Part shown: positions 42,433 to 51,485 of the stretch, in pieces
Layout: each line of letters opens with the position of its first letter
Numbering within the stretch: position 1 is the stretch's first letter
Source: Mesorhizobium opportunistum WSM2075
GTDB lineage: Bacteria; Pseudomonadota; Alphaproteobacteria; Rhizobiales; Rhizobiaceae
DNA length: 64,000 nucleotides
Assembly (NCBI RefSeq): GCF_000176035.2
Contig: NC_015675.1
Coordinates: forward strand, 1,864,001 to 1,928,000
Direction: 5' to 3'
Notes under the pieces: generated by a model
The model's input: the letters and a program-made list of their open reading frames with translations, nothing else
The model's database searches: none
Told to the model about the DNA's origin: nothing
Program-made: the position numbers and the translations under genes

Positions 42433-43404
42433 TCAGCGTTCCTTGACATAGGGCACGCCGCCGGCGCGCGGCGGGATCGCCTTGCCGATGAAGCCGGCAA
42501 GCAGGATGACGGTGAGGATATAGGGCAGGGCCTGCATGAACTGTACCGGCACCTTGCCGATCAAGGGCAGCGGTGATCCCTGCAGGCGGATTGCCGCCGC
42601 GTCGAGGAAGCCAAACAAAAGGCAAGCGAACATGGCGTTGACCGGCTTCCATTTGGCGAAGATCAGCGCGGCCAGCGCGATGTAGCCCTTGCCGGCGGTC
42701 ATGTCCTTCACGAAGCCGCCATTCTGCACCATCGACAAATAGGCGCCGGCAACGCCGGTGAGGATGCCGGTGCAGATCAGCGCGCGGTAGCGCAGCCAGG
42801 CGACCGATATGCCGGCGGTGTCGACGGCGGCCGGGTTTTCGCCGACCGCGCGCAGCCTGAGGCCAAAACGGGTGCGAAACAGCACCCACCAGGTGAACGG
42901 CACCATCAGGAAGGCAAGATAGACAAGAATCGAATGGCCGGAGATCAGTTCCGCGTAGATTGGGCCGATGATCGGCACGCCGCGAACCGCCTCGGCGCCG
43001 GGCCAGATGATCGCGTCGAACCGCTCGCCAGGTCCAAGTGCCGGCGTGCGCCCGCCTTGCTGGAACCAGGCCTGGCCGAGGATGATGGTCGATCCGGCGG
43101 CGATGAAATTGATAGCCACGCCGGAGACGATCTGGTTGCCGCGGTGTGTAATCGAGGCGAAGCCGTGCACCAGCGCGAAGGCGACCGAGATCAGGATGGC
43201 CATGCCGAGGCCGAGAAGGGCCGAATGGAACACGGAAGCGGCGGCGGCGCCGGCGAAAGCGCCGACCAGCATCTTGCCCTCGAGCCCGATGTCGAAGATG
43301 CCGGCACGCTCGGAATAAAGGCCGGCGAGGCAGGCCAGCAGCAGCGGCACCGACAGGCGGATGGTCGAGTCGAGTATCTGCACGATGGCGATAAAGACAT
43401 CCAT
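42433..43404 (-). CDS. Nucleoside ABC transporter permease (second)
   Basis: A 323-residue polytopic permease of the BmpABC/NupQ type, with 8-9 hydrophobic helices and the conserved F-D-I-G-L-E-G-K-M-L block near residue 38. It forms a heterodimeric channel with the preceding permease. The ATG at 43404 lies one base after the first permease's stop; a GTG nine bases earlier is also possible. Context with cdd, punA and deoA supports nucleoside import. Confidence 0.9.
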   Translation of the reverse strand: MDVFIAIVQILDSTIRLSVPLLLACLAGLYSERAGIFDIGLEGKMLVGAFAGAAAASVFHSALLGLGMAILISVAFALVHGFASITHRGNQIVSGVAINFIAAGSTIILGQAWFQQGGRTPALGPGERFDAIIWPGAEAVRGVPIIGPIYAELISGHSILVYLAFLMVPFTWWVLFRTRFGLRLRAVGENPAAVDTAGISVAWLRYRALICTGILTGVAGAYLSMVQNGGFVKDMTAGKGYIALAALIFAKWKPVNAMFACLLFGFLDAAAIRLQGSPLPLIGKVPVQFMQALPYILTVILLAGFIGKAIPPRAGGVPYVKER

Positions 43405-43405
43405 C

Positions 43406-44545
43406 TCAGGCACCCTTTCCCTTGACCGCTTCCATCTCGACCGATCCCGGACTGAACGAGGCGAACAGCGCCTGGATGTATGGCCTGAACATGTGCTCCA
43501 GCGCGCCAGCGAACAGGATCACCAACCCCTGGATGATGACGATCATGTCGCGGCTGATCGCAGGCATCTCGAACGCGAGTTCGGCGCCGCCCTGGTAGAG
43601 CATGCCGAACAGGATCGCCGCCAGCACGATGCCGACCGGATGCAGGCGCCCCATCAGCGCCACGGCAATGCCGACGAAGCCGGCGCCGGAAACGAAGTCG
43701 ATCGCGACATTGTGCTGGTCGCCCATCACCGGATTGAGCGCCATCATGCCGGCGAGCGCGCCCGAGATCATCATGGCGGTGATGATGATGCGGGTCTCCG
43801 AAATGCCGGCATAGCGCGCCGCCTTCGGGCTGTGGCCATAGGTGCGCATCTCGTAGCCGAGCTTGGTGCGCCAGATCAGCAGCCAGACCAGGAAGGCCAT
43901 GACCAGCGCCAGCAGGAAGGTGACGTTGAGCGGCGCCGAGCGGATCTTGGCGCCGAACAGTTCGATGATCCAGTTGAGCTTCGGCAATTCGGCGCCGGCG
44001 AGGAAGTTGCGCGTCTGCGGTGCTTGCGAGGCCGCCGGCTTCAAGGGGCCGACCAGCAGGTAGACCATGATGGAGGCGGCGATGAAGTTGAACATGATGG
44101 TGGTGATGACGATGTGGGACCCGCGCCTGGCCTGCAGATAGGCGGGAATCAGCGCCCACAACGCGCCCACAAGCGCCGAAGCGACGATCGCCAGCGGAAA
44201 TGTCAGCCACCACGGGAACACGCTGTCCAAGGGCAGACAGACGATGGCGATGCCGAGGCCGGCGATATAGGCCTGCCCCTCGGTGCCGATGTTGAACAGG
44301 CCACAATGCGCCGCCACCGCAACCGAAAGCCCGGTGAAGATGAACGTGGTGGCATAGAAGAGGGTGAAGGCGATGCCCGTTCCCCTGCCGAAGGCGCCCT
44401 CGACCAGGATGATTGCGGCGCGGAACGGATTTTCGCCGACCAGAAGCACGACGAAGCCGGCGACGATGAAAGCCACCGCCAGGTTGATCAGCGGGATCAG
44501 CCCGTAGTCGGCCCAGGCCGGCAGTTTGGCATAAGGCGTGCTCAT
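43406..44545 (-). CDS. Nucleoside ABC transporter permease (first)
   Basis: A 379-residue permease of the NupP type. About nine transmembrane helices, with F-N-I-G-T-E-G-Q-A-Y-I-A-G near 85 (the EAA-like contact region of this family). Its ATG overlaps the ATPase stop by four bases (ATGA). It is the first of two permeases in the BMP-type importer. Confidence 0.9.
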   Translation of the reverse strand: MSTPYAKLPAWADYGLIPLINLAVAFIVAGFVVLLVGENPFRAAIILVEGAFGRGTGIAFTLFYATTFIFTGLSVAVAAHCGLFNIGTEGQAYIAGLGIAIVCLPLDSVFPWWLTFPLAIVASALVGALWALIPAYLQARRGSHIVITTIMFNFIAASIMVYLLVGPLKPAASQAPQTRNFLAGAELPKLNWIIELFGAKIRSAPLNVTFLLALVMAFLVWLLIWRTKLGYEMRTYGHSPKAARYAGISETRIIITAMMISGALAGMMALNPVMGDQHNVAIDFVSGAGFVGIAVALMGRLHPVGIVLAAILFGMLYQGGAELAFEMPAISRDMIVIIQGLVILFAGALEHMFRPYIQALFASFSPGSVEMEAVKGKGA

Positions 44546-46074
44546 TCCGCAGCCTCCTGGCGCTCGACGCCCGCCATCAGCAGGCCAAGCTCGCCTTCGG
44601 TCGCCTCGGGGCCGCGCTCGCCGACGATGCGGCCGGCAAACATCACCAGGATACGGTCGGAGAGCGAACGGATCTCGTCGAGCTCGACCGACACCACCAG
44701 CACTGCCTTGCCCTGGTCGCGCATGGCAATCAGGCGCTTGTGGATGAATTCGATGGCGCCGACGTCGACGCCGCGCGTCGGCTGGCCCACGATCAGCACA
44801 CCGGGGTCCTGTTCCATCTCCCGCGCGAGCACGATCTTCTGCTGGTTGCCGCCGGAGAAATTGGCGGTCTTCAGGCGCGGATTGCCGGGGCGGATGTCGT
44901 ATTTCTCGATCTTGTCCTTGGCATCGGCGATGATGGCCTCGATGTTGAGCAGCGGCCCTTTGAGATAGCGCGGGTCGTCGTGATAGCCGAGGATCGAATT
45001 CTCGTTCTCCTCGAAGGCCAGCACCAGCCCGACATGGTGGCGATCCTCCGGCACATGGGCCAAGCCCCGGTCGCGCAGTTCGCCCGGATCGGCGGCACCC
45101 GTCAGGTCGATCGGCGTGCCGTCGAGCATGACAGAGCCTGAAACGGCGCGCCTGATGCCGGAAATCGCCTCGAGCAGTTCGGATTGTCCGTTGCCGGCGA
45201 CGCCGGCGATGCCGACGATCTCGCCGGCGCGCACGTCGAAGGAGATGTCGTCGACCATGGTGACGCCGCGGGAATCCTTGACCGTCAGGTTCTTGACTGC
45301 GAGCTTGACGCCGCCGGCTTCCGCCTCGCCCTTTTCCACCCGGAGCAGCACGCGCCGCCCCACCATCAGTTCGGCCAGTTCCCCGACGGTGGTTTTCTTG
45401 GTCTCGCGGGTCGCCACCATCGTGCCCTGGCGCATCACCGACACGGTGTCGGTGATGGCCATGATCTCGCGCAGCTTGTGGGTGATCAGCACCACCGTCT
45501 TGCCCTGTTCCTTCAACTGCTTGAGGATACGGAAGAGATGGTCGGCCTCGGCCGGCGTGAGCACGCCCGTCGGTTCGTCGAGGATCAGGATATCGGCGCC
45601 GCGATAAAGCGCCTTGAGGATTTCGACACGCTGCTGCAGGCCGACCGGCAGTTCCTCGATGATGGCGTCGGGATCGACTTCGAGCCCGTATTCGCGCTCG
45701 AGCCGCTCCAGTTCGGAACGCGCCTTGGCGATGCTGCTCTTCAGCAAGGCATTGGTTTCGGCGCCGAGGATGATGTTTTCCAGCACCGAGAAATTGTCGA
45801 CCAGCATGAAATGCTGGTGCACCATGCCGATGCCGAGCGCGATCGCATCGTTGGGCGTCTTGATCGATGCCAGCTTGCCGCCAACGTGGATCTCGCCGCT
45901 GTCGGCCTGGTAGAAGCCATAGAGGATCGACATCAGCGTCGATTTGCCGGCGCCGTTTTCGCCGACGATGCCGTGGATGGTGCCGCGCGCGATCTCCAGG
46001 TTGATGTCGCGGTTGGCGCGTACGGCGCCAAAGCTCTTGTTGATGCCAATCAGTTCGATCGCGGCTTGCGCCAT
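44542..46074 (-). CDS. Nucleoside ABC transporter ATP-binding protein
   Basis: A 510-residue tandem ATPase of the sugar/nucleoside (RbsA/NupO-like) type. The first domain has G-E-N-G-A-G-K-S-T (near 36) and a Walker B aspartate in I-L-I-L-D-E-P-T; the second has a modified P-loop, G-V-A-G-N-G-Q-S-E, normal for the family, and F-S-G-G-N-Q-Q-K. It energises the two downstream permeases. The BMP gene is about 2.1 kb upstream, with two plus-strand genes in between. Confidence 0.92.
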   Translation of the reverse strand: MAQAAIELIGINKSFGAVRANRDINLEIARGTIHGIVGENGAGKSTLMSILYGFYQADSGEIHVGGKLASIKTPNDAIALGIGMVHQHFMLVDNFSVLENIILGAETNALLKSSIAKARSELERLEREYGLEVDPDAIIEELPVGLQQRVEILKALYRGADILILDEPTGVLTPAEADHLFRILKQLKEQGKTVVLITHKLREIMAITDTVSVMRQGTMVATRETKKTTVGELAELMVGRRVLLRVEKGEAEAGGVKLAVKNLTVKDSRGVTMVDDISFDVRAGEIVGIAGVAGNGQSELLEAISGIRRAVSGSVMLDGTPIDLTGAADPGELRDRGLAHVPEDRHHVGLVLAFEENENSILGYHDDPRYLKGPLLNIEAIIADAKDKIEKYDIRPGNPRLKTANFSGGNQQKIVLAREMEQDPGVLIVGQPTRGVDVGAIEFIHKRLIAMRDQGKAVLVVSVELDEIRSLSDRILVMFAGRIVGERGPEATEGELGLLMAGVERQEAAE

Positions 46075-46272
46075 GCAGCCAGTCCCACTCTTATTTTTTT
46101 ATCGCTTGGTCAAAATGCCTAGCATGACGCTCCGCCCATGCCAATCGGCCGGAGCGGCGTCCACTCTCGGCAAATCCCGGTGCGCTTGTCAATTTCCAAC
46201 GTGTCCCTGGCCTTCATATTCGCTAATATGACGAGCCGAAATCAGCATCTTGATGAAAGCCAGGGATTGCCA

Positions 46273-46482
46273 ATGACCATGCCCGCCGACCGGCTGACGA
46301 CGCTGGAAATTCGCGCCGCCGAGCAGGAGAAGACCATCGAGGAATTGTCAGGCCAGATTGCCGAGCAGTGGAAGGTGATCGAGCGCATGCAGCGCAAGCT
46401 CGACGCGTTGACCGACCGTTTCCTGGCGCTGGAGGAGCAGTCCGCTCCCGACGTGCCGGTGACCAAGCCGCCACATTGGTGA
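46273..46482 (+). CDS. slyX: SlyX-family protein
   Basis: A 69-residue coiled-coil protein. The heptad-like run L-E-I-R-A-A-E-Q-E-K-T-I-E-E-L-S and the C-terminal P-P-H-W (P-P-H-Y/W in the family) identify SlyX. Function is unknown. The ATG at 46273 (M-T-M-P-A-D-R) is used. It is followed by the anti-sigma-like gene 22 bases later. Confidence 0.85.
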   Translation: MTMPADRLTTLEIRAAEQEKTIEELSGQIAEQWKVIERMQRKLDALTDRFLALEEQSAPDVPVTKPPHW

Positions 46483-46504
46483 GGAAAAAGGGGAGGGCGC
46501 AATC

Positions 46505-46912
46505 ATGAGCGACCGCATCGCAAGGGCCGGTGACTATGTGCTTGGCCTTATGAACGACGCGGAGCGCGAACGGGCCGAGCGCGATCTGGAAATCGACCCC
46601 GCCTTCCGCGACGCGGTGGTGCAGCTTGCCGAACGCATGCATATGTTCGACCGTGCCGAAAAGCCGGGTGGCGCCAATCACTGGGCGCTGGTGACGCAAC
46701 GCATCGCCGAACTGCCGCAGATGCGTGTGGTCGGCCAGGACAAGGCGAAGCCGACGCCGGTGATCAGCAAGCTGGAGCATCGTCCCCATGGCGTCGGCGT
46801 GCATTCGCTTGGCGGCCGGCGCGGGGCCATCATCGCCATCGTGCTGATCGCGGTTTTCGCGCTTGGCTATCTCGCTGGGCTTTGGTCGACGGGTAGCGCG
46901 CTTCGGCCCTGA
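46505..46912 (+). CDS. Anti-sigma-factor-like membrane protein without a sigma partner
   Basis: A 135-residue protein. The N-terminus, G-D-Y-V-L-G-L-M-N-D-A-E-R-E-R-A-E-R-D-L near residue 9, matches the anti-sigma domain of RskA-like factors; no zinc-binding H-x3-C-x2-C is present. One transmembrane helix (about 107-126) is near the C-terminus, and almost no periplasmic part follows, unlike RskA. No ECF sigma gene lies nearby. Role therefore uncertain. Confidence 0.65.
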   Translation: MSDRIARAGDYVLGLMNDAERERAERDLEIDPAFRDAVVQLAERMHMFDRAEKPGGANHWALVTQRIAELPQMRVVGQDKAKPTPVISKLEHRPHGVGVHSLGGRRGAIIAIVLIAVFALGYLAGLWSTGSALRP

Positions 46913-46969
46913 CCTGCGAGCCAATCAAATAAGATTCTTGCGAACAAGGACCCGCAACGCCGGAACTGC

Positions 46970-47128
46970 CATCTCCCCCCATGCGGGGGAAATGGCCGGC
47001 AGGCCAGAGGGGGGTGTGAAGGATCGCCAACCTGAATGACTTCTGAATAACGGTGAATTGGCTGTTAGGCCGAGGGACAGCACCCCCCTCTGCCTTGCCA
47101 GGCATCTCCCCCGCAAGGGGGGAGATCG
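46970..47128. repeat. Large inverted repeat between the anti-sigma-like and bmp genes
   Basis: Two arms of about 49 bases (46970-47018 and 47080-47128) are imperfect inverted copies built around CTCCCCCCATGCGGGGG-like and GGGGGGAG segments, with 61 bases between. Typical of Mesorhizobium intergenic palindromes. It fills most of a 320-base gap; the rest is the bmp terminator. Confidence 0.8.
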
Positions 47129-47177
47129 GATATCGCCGAGACCTTCGCCAATCTTCAGCGTCCTTCGATATCCCTCC

Positions 47178-47210
47178 AAAAAACAAAACCGCCGGGCTTT
47201 CACCCGGCGG
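47178..47210 (-). terminator. Rho-independent terminator of the bmp gene
   Basis: On the minus strand CCGCCGGG and CCCGGCGG pair over a six-base loop and run into TTTTGTTTTTT, 22 bases past the stop. Confidence 0.9.
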
Positions 47211-47232
47211 TTCGAAACCTGGTGCCTACCGA

Positions 47233-48222
47233 TCAATAGGGGCAGGCGTTGTCGGCGGTGTAGTCGTGCACTTCGAGCTTGCCGGCGATGATGTCGGCCT
47301 TGGCCTTTTCGACCGCCGCCTTCATCTCGTCGGTCACCAGCGCCTTGTTGTTGTCGTCCAGGGCGTAGTCGACGCCGCCTTCCTTGAGGCCGAGATTTTG
47401 CAAGCCGCCCTTGAAGGTGCCGTTCTTGCCGTCCATGAAGGCGGTGTAGACGGCGACGTCGACGCGCTTCATCATCGAGGTCAGCACTTTGCCTGGCTGC
47501 AGGCCGTTCTGGTTGGAATCGACGCCGATGCCAAGCTTGCCGGCATCCGCCGCCGCCTGCAGCACGCCGACGCCGGTACCGCCGGCCGCCGCGTAGACCA
47601 CGTCGGAGCCCTGGTCGATCTGCGTCTTGGCGATCTCGCCACCTTTGGCCGGGTCGTTCCAGGCCGCCGGCGTGTCGCCGGTCATGTTCTGGATGACGTC
47701 GGTCGCTCCGGCCGACTTGGCGCCGCCGACATAGCCGCATTCGAACTTGCGGATCAGCGGGATGTCCATGCCGCCGATAAAGCTGACCTTCTTGGTCTTC
47801 GAGGCCATCGCCGCCAGGATGCCGACGAGATAGGAGCCTTCATTCTCCTTGAAGACAAGCGAGCGGACATTGGGCAGATCGACGGCATCGTCGATGATGG
47901 CGAAGTTGAGGTCAGGATATTCCTTGGCGACCACCTTCAGCGCATCCTCCCAGGCAAAGCCGGCCATGACGATCGGGTTGCGGCCGTCCTCGGCGAAGCG
48001 GCGCAGCGCCTGCTCGCGCTGCGAAGCGTTGGAGACCTCGAACTCGACATAGGCGGTTCCGGTCTCGGTCTTGAATTTCTCGGCGCCGTGATAGGCTGCC
48101 TCATTGAAGGATTTGTCGAACTTGCCGCCGAGATCATAAAGGATGGCCGGCTGCACATCCGCGGCGAAAGCCGGAAGAACCATTGCGGTTGCGGCCAGGA
48201 GGCCGAGAACGATACGTTTCAT
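47233..48222 (-). CDS. BMP-family nucleoside-binding lipoprotein/periplasmic protein
   Basis: The solute-binding component of the nucleoside importer, 329 residues. A signal peptide (K-R-I-V-L-G-L-L-A-A, cleavage near A-F-A-A) starts at M-K-R; upstream frame is not used. The Bmp/PnrA fold shows D-K-S-F-N-E-A-A near 37 and the G-G-T-G-V-G-V-L region near 205. It lacks a lipobox cysteine, so it is free in the periplasm. A strong terminator follows it, so the ATPase-permease genes downstream probably have their own promoter. Confidence 0.9.
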   Translation of the reverse strand: MKRIVLGLLAATAMVLPAFAADVQPAILYDLGGKFDKSFNEAAYHGAEKFKTETGTAYVEFEVSNASQREQALRRFAEDGRNPIVMAGFAWEDALKVVAKEYPDLNFAIIDDAVDLPNVRSLVFKENEGSYLVGILAAMASKTKKVSFIGGMDIPLIRKFECGYVGGAKSAGATDVIQNMTGDTPAAWNDPAKGGEIAKTQIDQGSDVVYAAAGGTGVGVLQAAADAGKLGIGVDSNQNGLQPGKVLTSMMKRVDVAVYTAFMDGKNGTFKGGLQNLGLKEGGVDYALDDNNKALVTDEMKAAVEKAKADIIAGKLEVHDYTADNACPY

Positions 48223-48475
48223 GTGATCCACACCCTGTCGGTTATTTTTTCCGTTACGCACCGCTTGCCTGCCCGGTTCACCGGCAGGCACGCGACGTCA
48301 GCCAGGAGTGTATTCCCCTCCCGCTCCCGGGCAATCTGGCACGGCCTGAAACAAAATTCACGTGGAATTTTGACCTTTTGGAAAAGCGTGCCACGGGCGA
48401 GCCGCGCCGCAGTCCGATCCTTGCGCGCAAGCCGTTGGAAGGTGGCCCGTCGCTGGGCAGGGAGCAGGAAATCGA

Positions 48476-48799
48476 TCAGTTGGCGGCGAACTGCCCCGTG
48501 CGCCGCTGCCGCCTGTAGCCGATGGCGTAAAGCAGGAAGGCCAGCACCGCGAACACCGCAAATCCCGGCTGGTTGAGCACCCACGCGATGGCGCCGTCCC
48601 ACAGCAACGGACCCGCCTTGGCGCGGACGAAGGTTTCGAAGGCCGCCCGCGTGTCCGGCGAGACGGCCAGCCAGCTTGCGTTGAGCGGGGTCAGCACAAG
48701 CGCCGAGGCCGCCACCGTGCGTGTCGCGTCGAGCACCGCCATGATGACGGAAACCGACAGCGCGACCATGGCCGCTAGCCGAAAGACGAAACGAAACAT
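48476..48799 (-). CDS. Small two-helix membrane protein
   Basis: A 107-residue protein with two transmembrane segments (about residues 5-25 and 74-93), the loop between them probably periplasmic and carrying a D-x-R-A-A-F-E-x-F-V block. The tail R-R-Q-R-R is basic. The start at M-F-R-F-V-F-R is chosen for the signal-anchor. No family recognised. Confidence 0.65.
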   Translation of the reverse strand: MFRFVFRLAAMVALSVSVIMAVLDATRTVAASALVLTPLNASWLAVSPDTRAAFETFVRAKAGPLLWDGAIAWVLNQPGFAVFAVLAFLLYAIGYRRQRRTGQFAAN

Positions 48800-48949
48800 C
48801 AAGCTCTCCCCCGGCCGATCCTGGACGCTTTCCAAGAGATCGCCGGCACGTGTCCCGAAACGACAAATAGAGTGGGTGTGACTGGTCCGCAATCACGATA
48901 CGCGAATTTGAGGACTTGCGCGTTCTCTCCCTACGCGATGCGGCTGGCG

Positions 48950-49720
48950 CTATGCGACCGGCCCCTGTACGGCTGGCCTGCGCCTGCGCCGGTGAACGAG
49001 CCAGACAGCGAGAATGCCGCCGACGATGGCGCCGACCACCAGCCCGGCCAGACCGATGAACGCCGCGAAATATCCGCAGCCGCCCTCGAAGCAGCTTACT
49101 TCGGCAACATCGGCAATCACCGAGCCGGCGAAAAAACCGCCGAGGGCGCCGATGACGGCGCCGAGGATGATGCCGAGCAAGGCTGCGACAATGGAAACGA
49201 AGACCGACGGCGCTTCGGTGTCCGGCTTGGCGTAGACGGTTTCGGCGCCGGAGCCACGGCGCAGCAGGTAGATGCAAAGCAGGCCGATGGCGATCTCGGC
49301 GCCGGTGATGGCCAGGTTCTCGGCGGAGAAAACAAAGCTCGGCGAGGCAAGCACATAGGCTTGCCTCGCCAGCGACCAGATGATGATGACGGCCTGCCAG
49401 ATGATGAAGTGGCGCGGGAAGCGCGCTGAGCGGCTAAAGGCGAGGCCGAGCAGGTAAAGCCCCCACAGGATCGTGACGACGTCGACGATGAGCCCGCCGA
49501 TGAAGAAATAGAAGATGTCGTCCGGCAGGCCGGAATTCCCGAACAGCCACCAGGATGACGCCAGACCGTACACCGACCACGCCATGACGAAGATGAGCCA
49601 TGCCACCGGGACGAAGGACAATCCGCTATCTGGGCCGTTGTGCGGACGATTGCCTGGGCGCCCGAACGGCGCCTTGTCATTGTCCGGCGCGTTGCCCGGA
49701 ATTCCGCTGCTTGACGTCAT
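48950..49720 (-). CDS. Polytopic membrane protein of unknown function
   Basis: A 256-residue protein with a polar, glycine/proline/asparagine-rich N-terminus (about 32 residues) and 6 hydrophobic segments. The last two enclose F-E-G-G-C-G-Y, with two cysteines near 206-212. The ATG at 49720 begins M-T-S-S-S-G. It ends R-R-R-R-R-P. No transporter or enzyme motif was found. Confidence 0.65.
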   Translation of the reverse strand: MTSSSGIPGNAPDNDKAPFGRPGNRPHNGPDSGLSFVPVAWLIFVMAWSVYGLASSWWLFGNSGLPDDIFYFFIGGLIVDVVTILWGLYLLGLAFSRSARFPRHFIIWQAVIIIWSLARQAYVLASPSFVFSAENLAITGAEIAIGLLCIYLLRRGSGAETVYAKPDTEAPSVFVSIVAALLGIILGAVIGALGGFFAGSVIADVAEVSCFEGGCGYFAAFIGLAGLVVGAIVGGILAVWLVHRRRRRPAVQGPVA

Positions 49721-50089
49721 GTCCGGCTGGTGCCCCCGCAAAGCCTCCCGGTCACTCGACAGTTGGTTCGAGGCGAAGTCAAGCACGGCAGCCTCCGCGG
49801 TCCTGGCTGTGCACATCATTCGGGTGGCGGCGCTTCAAAAGCGGATCTGCCGGCGGCCCGCGAAATCCCATGTCGCCGGCAAAGCGAATAGACTGCCGTT
49901 ATGGCTTGGCATTCGGCGCGGGATCGACTAGATGAGCCCCGCGCCTGTTGCTTCGACGGCTCAGGTGCAGGGGAAGGACGTTCGCTGGTTGGGCGGCGTC
50001 CATGGCGCGGAAGTTCCGCATCGCAGCCCTAAGGGAGATGCATCTCCCCAACCCGCGCGGCGAAACCGGCCGGCGCGACATGCAAGGAC
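49721..50089. other. Region between a membrane-protein gene and tRNA-Ser
   Basis: These 369 bases show no gene with supporting features. The tRNA promoter should lie here, but no clear -35/-10 pair was found. Confidence 0.4.
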
Positions 50090-50179
50090 GGAGAGGTGGC
50101 CGAGTGGTTGAAGGCGCACGCCTGGAAAGTGTGTTTACGGGAGACCGTAACGCGGGTTCGAATCCCGCTCTCTCCGCCA
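50090..50179 (+). tRNA. tRNA-Ser (anticodon GGA)
   Basis: Acceptor stem GGAGAGG pairs with TCTCTCC (last pair G-T). The anticodon loop CTGGAAA gives anticodon GGA, reading UCC and UCU serine codons. A long variable arm (around TTTACGGGAGACCGTAA) is present, as in type II tRNAs, then the T-loop GGTTCGAATCC. CCA is encoded (50177-50179). Confidence 0.95.
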
Positions 50180-50268
50180 TTATTCCACATTTCTGTCCAG
50201 CAAGGGCTAAACTGTCAGGGCGTTGGCAGCCTGTATCCGCTGATCCGCCATGGCGGGTCGCAGATAAA

Positions 50269-50526
50269 CTACAGTGCCGAGCCTCTGTAGCGGGTGGCTT
50301 CCTTCCATAAAGCGATCGTCGGCCGCGGGGTGCGTCCCTTCACCTCGAAATTACGACCCCGATAGCTTCCCCTGGCCACCCACACTGTTTTTGAACGTCG
50401 ATAGATCTTGATGCCCAATGCGCACGCCCTCGCAAGCAGTTCTGCATCATTTCGCATTTGATCGACCCTCGTCACCCGCTCCTTGAAAATTGACGTACCG
50501 ATCATGCCCAACGCGCGTTGCAGCAC
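50269..50526 (-). CDS. Hypothetical basic protein
   Basis: An open frame of 85 residues; a shorter start at M-R-N-D-A-E (50457) would give 62. The sequence is basic (V-W-V-A-R-G-S-Y-R-G-R-N-F) with no membrane segment or known motif. It lies just after tRNA-Ser, in DNA of lower GC than the surroundings. It may be a small accessory gene or chance frame. Confidence 0.45.
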   Translation of the reverse strand: MLQRALGMIGTSIFKERVTRVDQMRNDAELLARACALGIKIYRRSKTVWVARGSYRGRNFEVKGRTPRPTIALWKEATRYRGSAL

Positions 50527-50829
50527 TGTGTCGGAGCACGTTCCGTTGGGTAACGTGTCGCCACTTAAGCCTTCCGCGTTCGCGTAATATTGCGATCAAT
50601 TAGAATCACCTAATTTTGGGTTGCGGCGGTACCCAACTCGCCGCCAAGGTCGGCGCGGGCTTTCAGGCAATGCCGCGTCGACCACTCCTGGCGCTTTCAC
50701 TTTCGGGGCTCGTTGGCATGCCATTGCCCGTGCCCGCCGAACCCGTGTGAGCTATGTCATAGTCTGTTTCAGTCCACCCGATATCTTGATTGGCATAGTT
50801 GCATGTTTCGCCACATCGGGAGGAAAGCA

Positions 50830-51108
50830 GTGCCTGGTCCCCAACGCAACGTTGATGGTTATCTGGCCAGTTATGGAGGCCCTCTGGCAACGCGTATTGA
50901 AGTGATTGAGGCCGACGGTGAGTGGTTAGTGCGAATTGTTGAACATGACGAGGAGCGCACCTACTCTTTCACGTTGAAATCTTTCGCTCTGGCCTTTGCC
51001 GAAGGCCAGAGGATTCACGCAAAGCCTCCCACGGTCGTGCGGCTCGAGCGCAACCCATCGCTCCTATTCGCACATGCCCGGTTCACAGCGGTGAACGATC
51101 GATTCTAG
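50830..51108 (+). CDS. Hypothetical protein
   Basis: A 92-residue protein with a GTG start supported by a very good GGGAGGA seven bases upstream; an ATG at 50803 lacks such a site. It contains I-E-V-I-E-A-D-G-E-W-L-V-R-I-V and Y-S-F-T-L-K-S-F-A-L-A-F-A-E-G, an alpha/beta pattern, with no known family. It lies in a gene-poor stretch following tRNA-Ser. Confidence 0.6.
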   Translation: MPGPQRNVDGYLASYGGPLATRIEVIEADGEWLVRIVEHDEERTYSFTLKSFALAFAEGQRIHAKPPTVVRLERNPSLLFAHARFTAVNDRF

Positions 51109-51485
51109 GATGCCGCGAGGCGTGGGTCGGGTCGCGGACCTAGCCGCCCGACATCGGTGTTTGGCGCTGCCTTCCGCCTTTTGCCTGCTATCATTCTGTC
51201 GCCGGACGGGACAGTGATCGCCACGTCCTGCTTATCCCGCTGATCCGCCATTGATGCCGGCGGTCCCACGGGGCCAGCCACGCTGCCGCCCCGAAAACCT
51301 TTATGAAATTCCTATTTCTTTCCGCTTCGCCCCGTCTCGAACCTTTATGGCGATCGGGTCCATATTCCATCTCGAGCAAAAACGTCGAACGCCCTCACCA
51401 ATCGAGGTGTGGCGCGCCGTATCACGTATTTCCACCTGCTTCGAGTGGGCGAAACGTAGAAAAGCGAAAGCAAGGAATAAACACG
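51109..51485. promoter_or_regulatory. Upstream region of the kdp operon with direct repeats
   Basis: This gap precedes the kdp operon. Two imperfect direct repeats, CGCCCCG...ACCTTTATG at 51287-51305 and 51328-51349, sit about 4 helical turns apart, near A/T-rich sequence. They could be binding sites for KdpE, whose gene is at the end of the operon. The remainder shows nothing recognisable. Confidence 0.4.

Noticed and set aside
50090..51300. Integrated genomic island at tRNA-Ser
   Set aside because: No integrase, relaxase or phage genes, and no tRNA-end duplication was found; only two small hypothetical genes and a short repeat.
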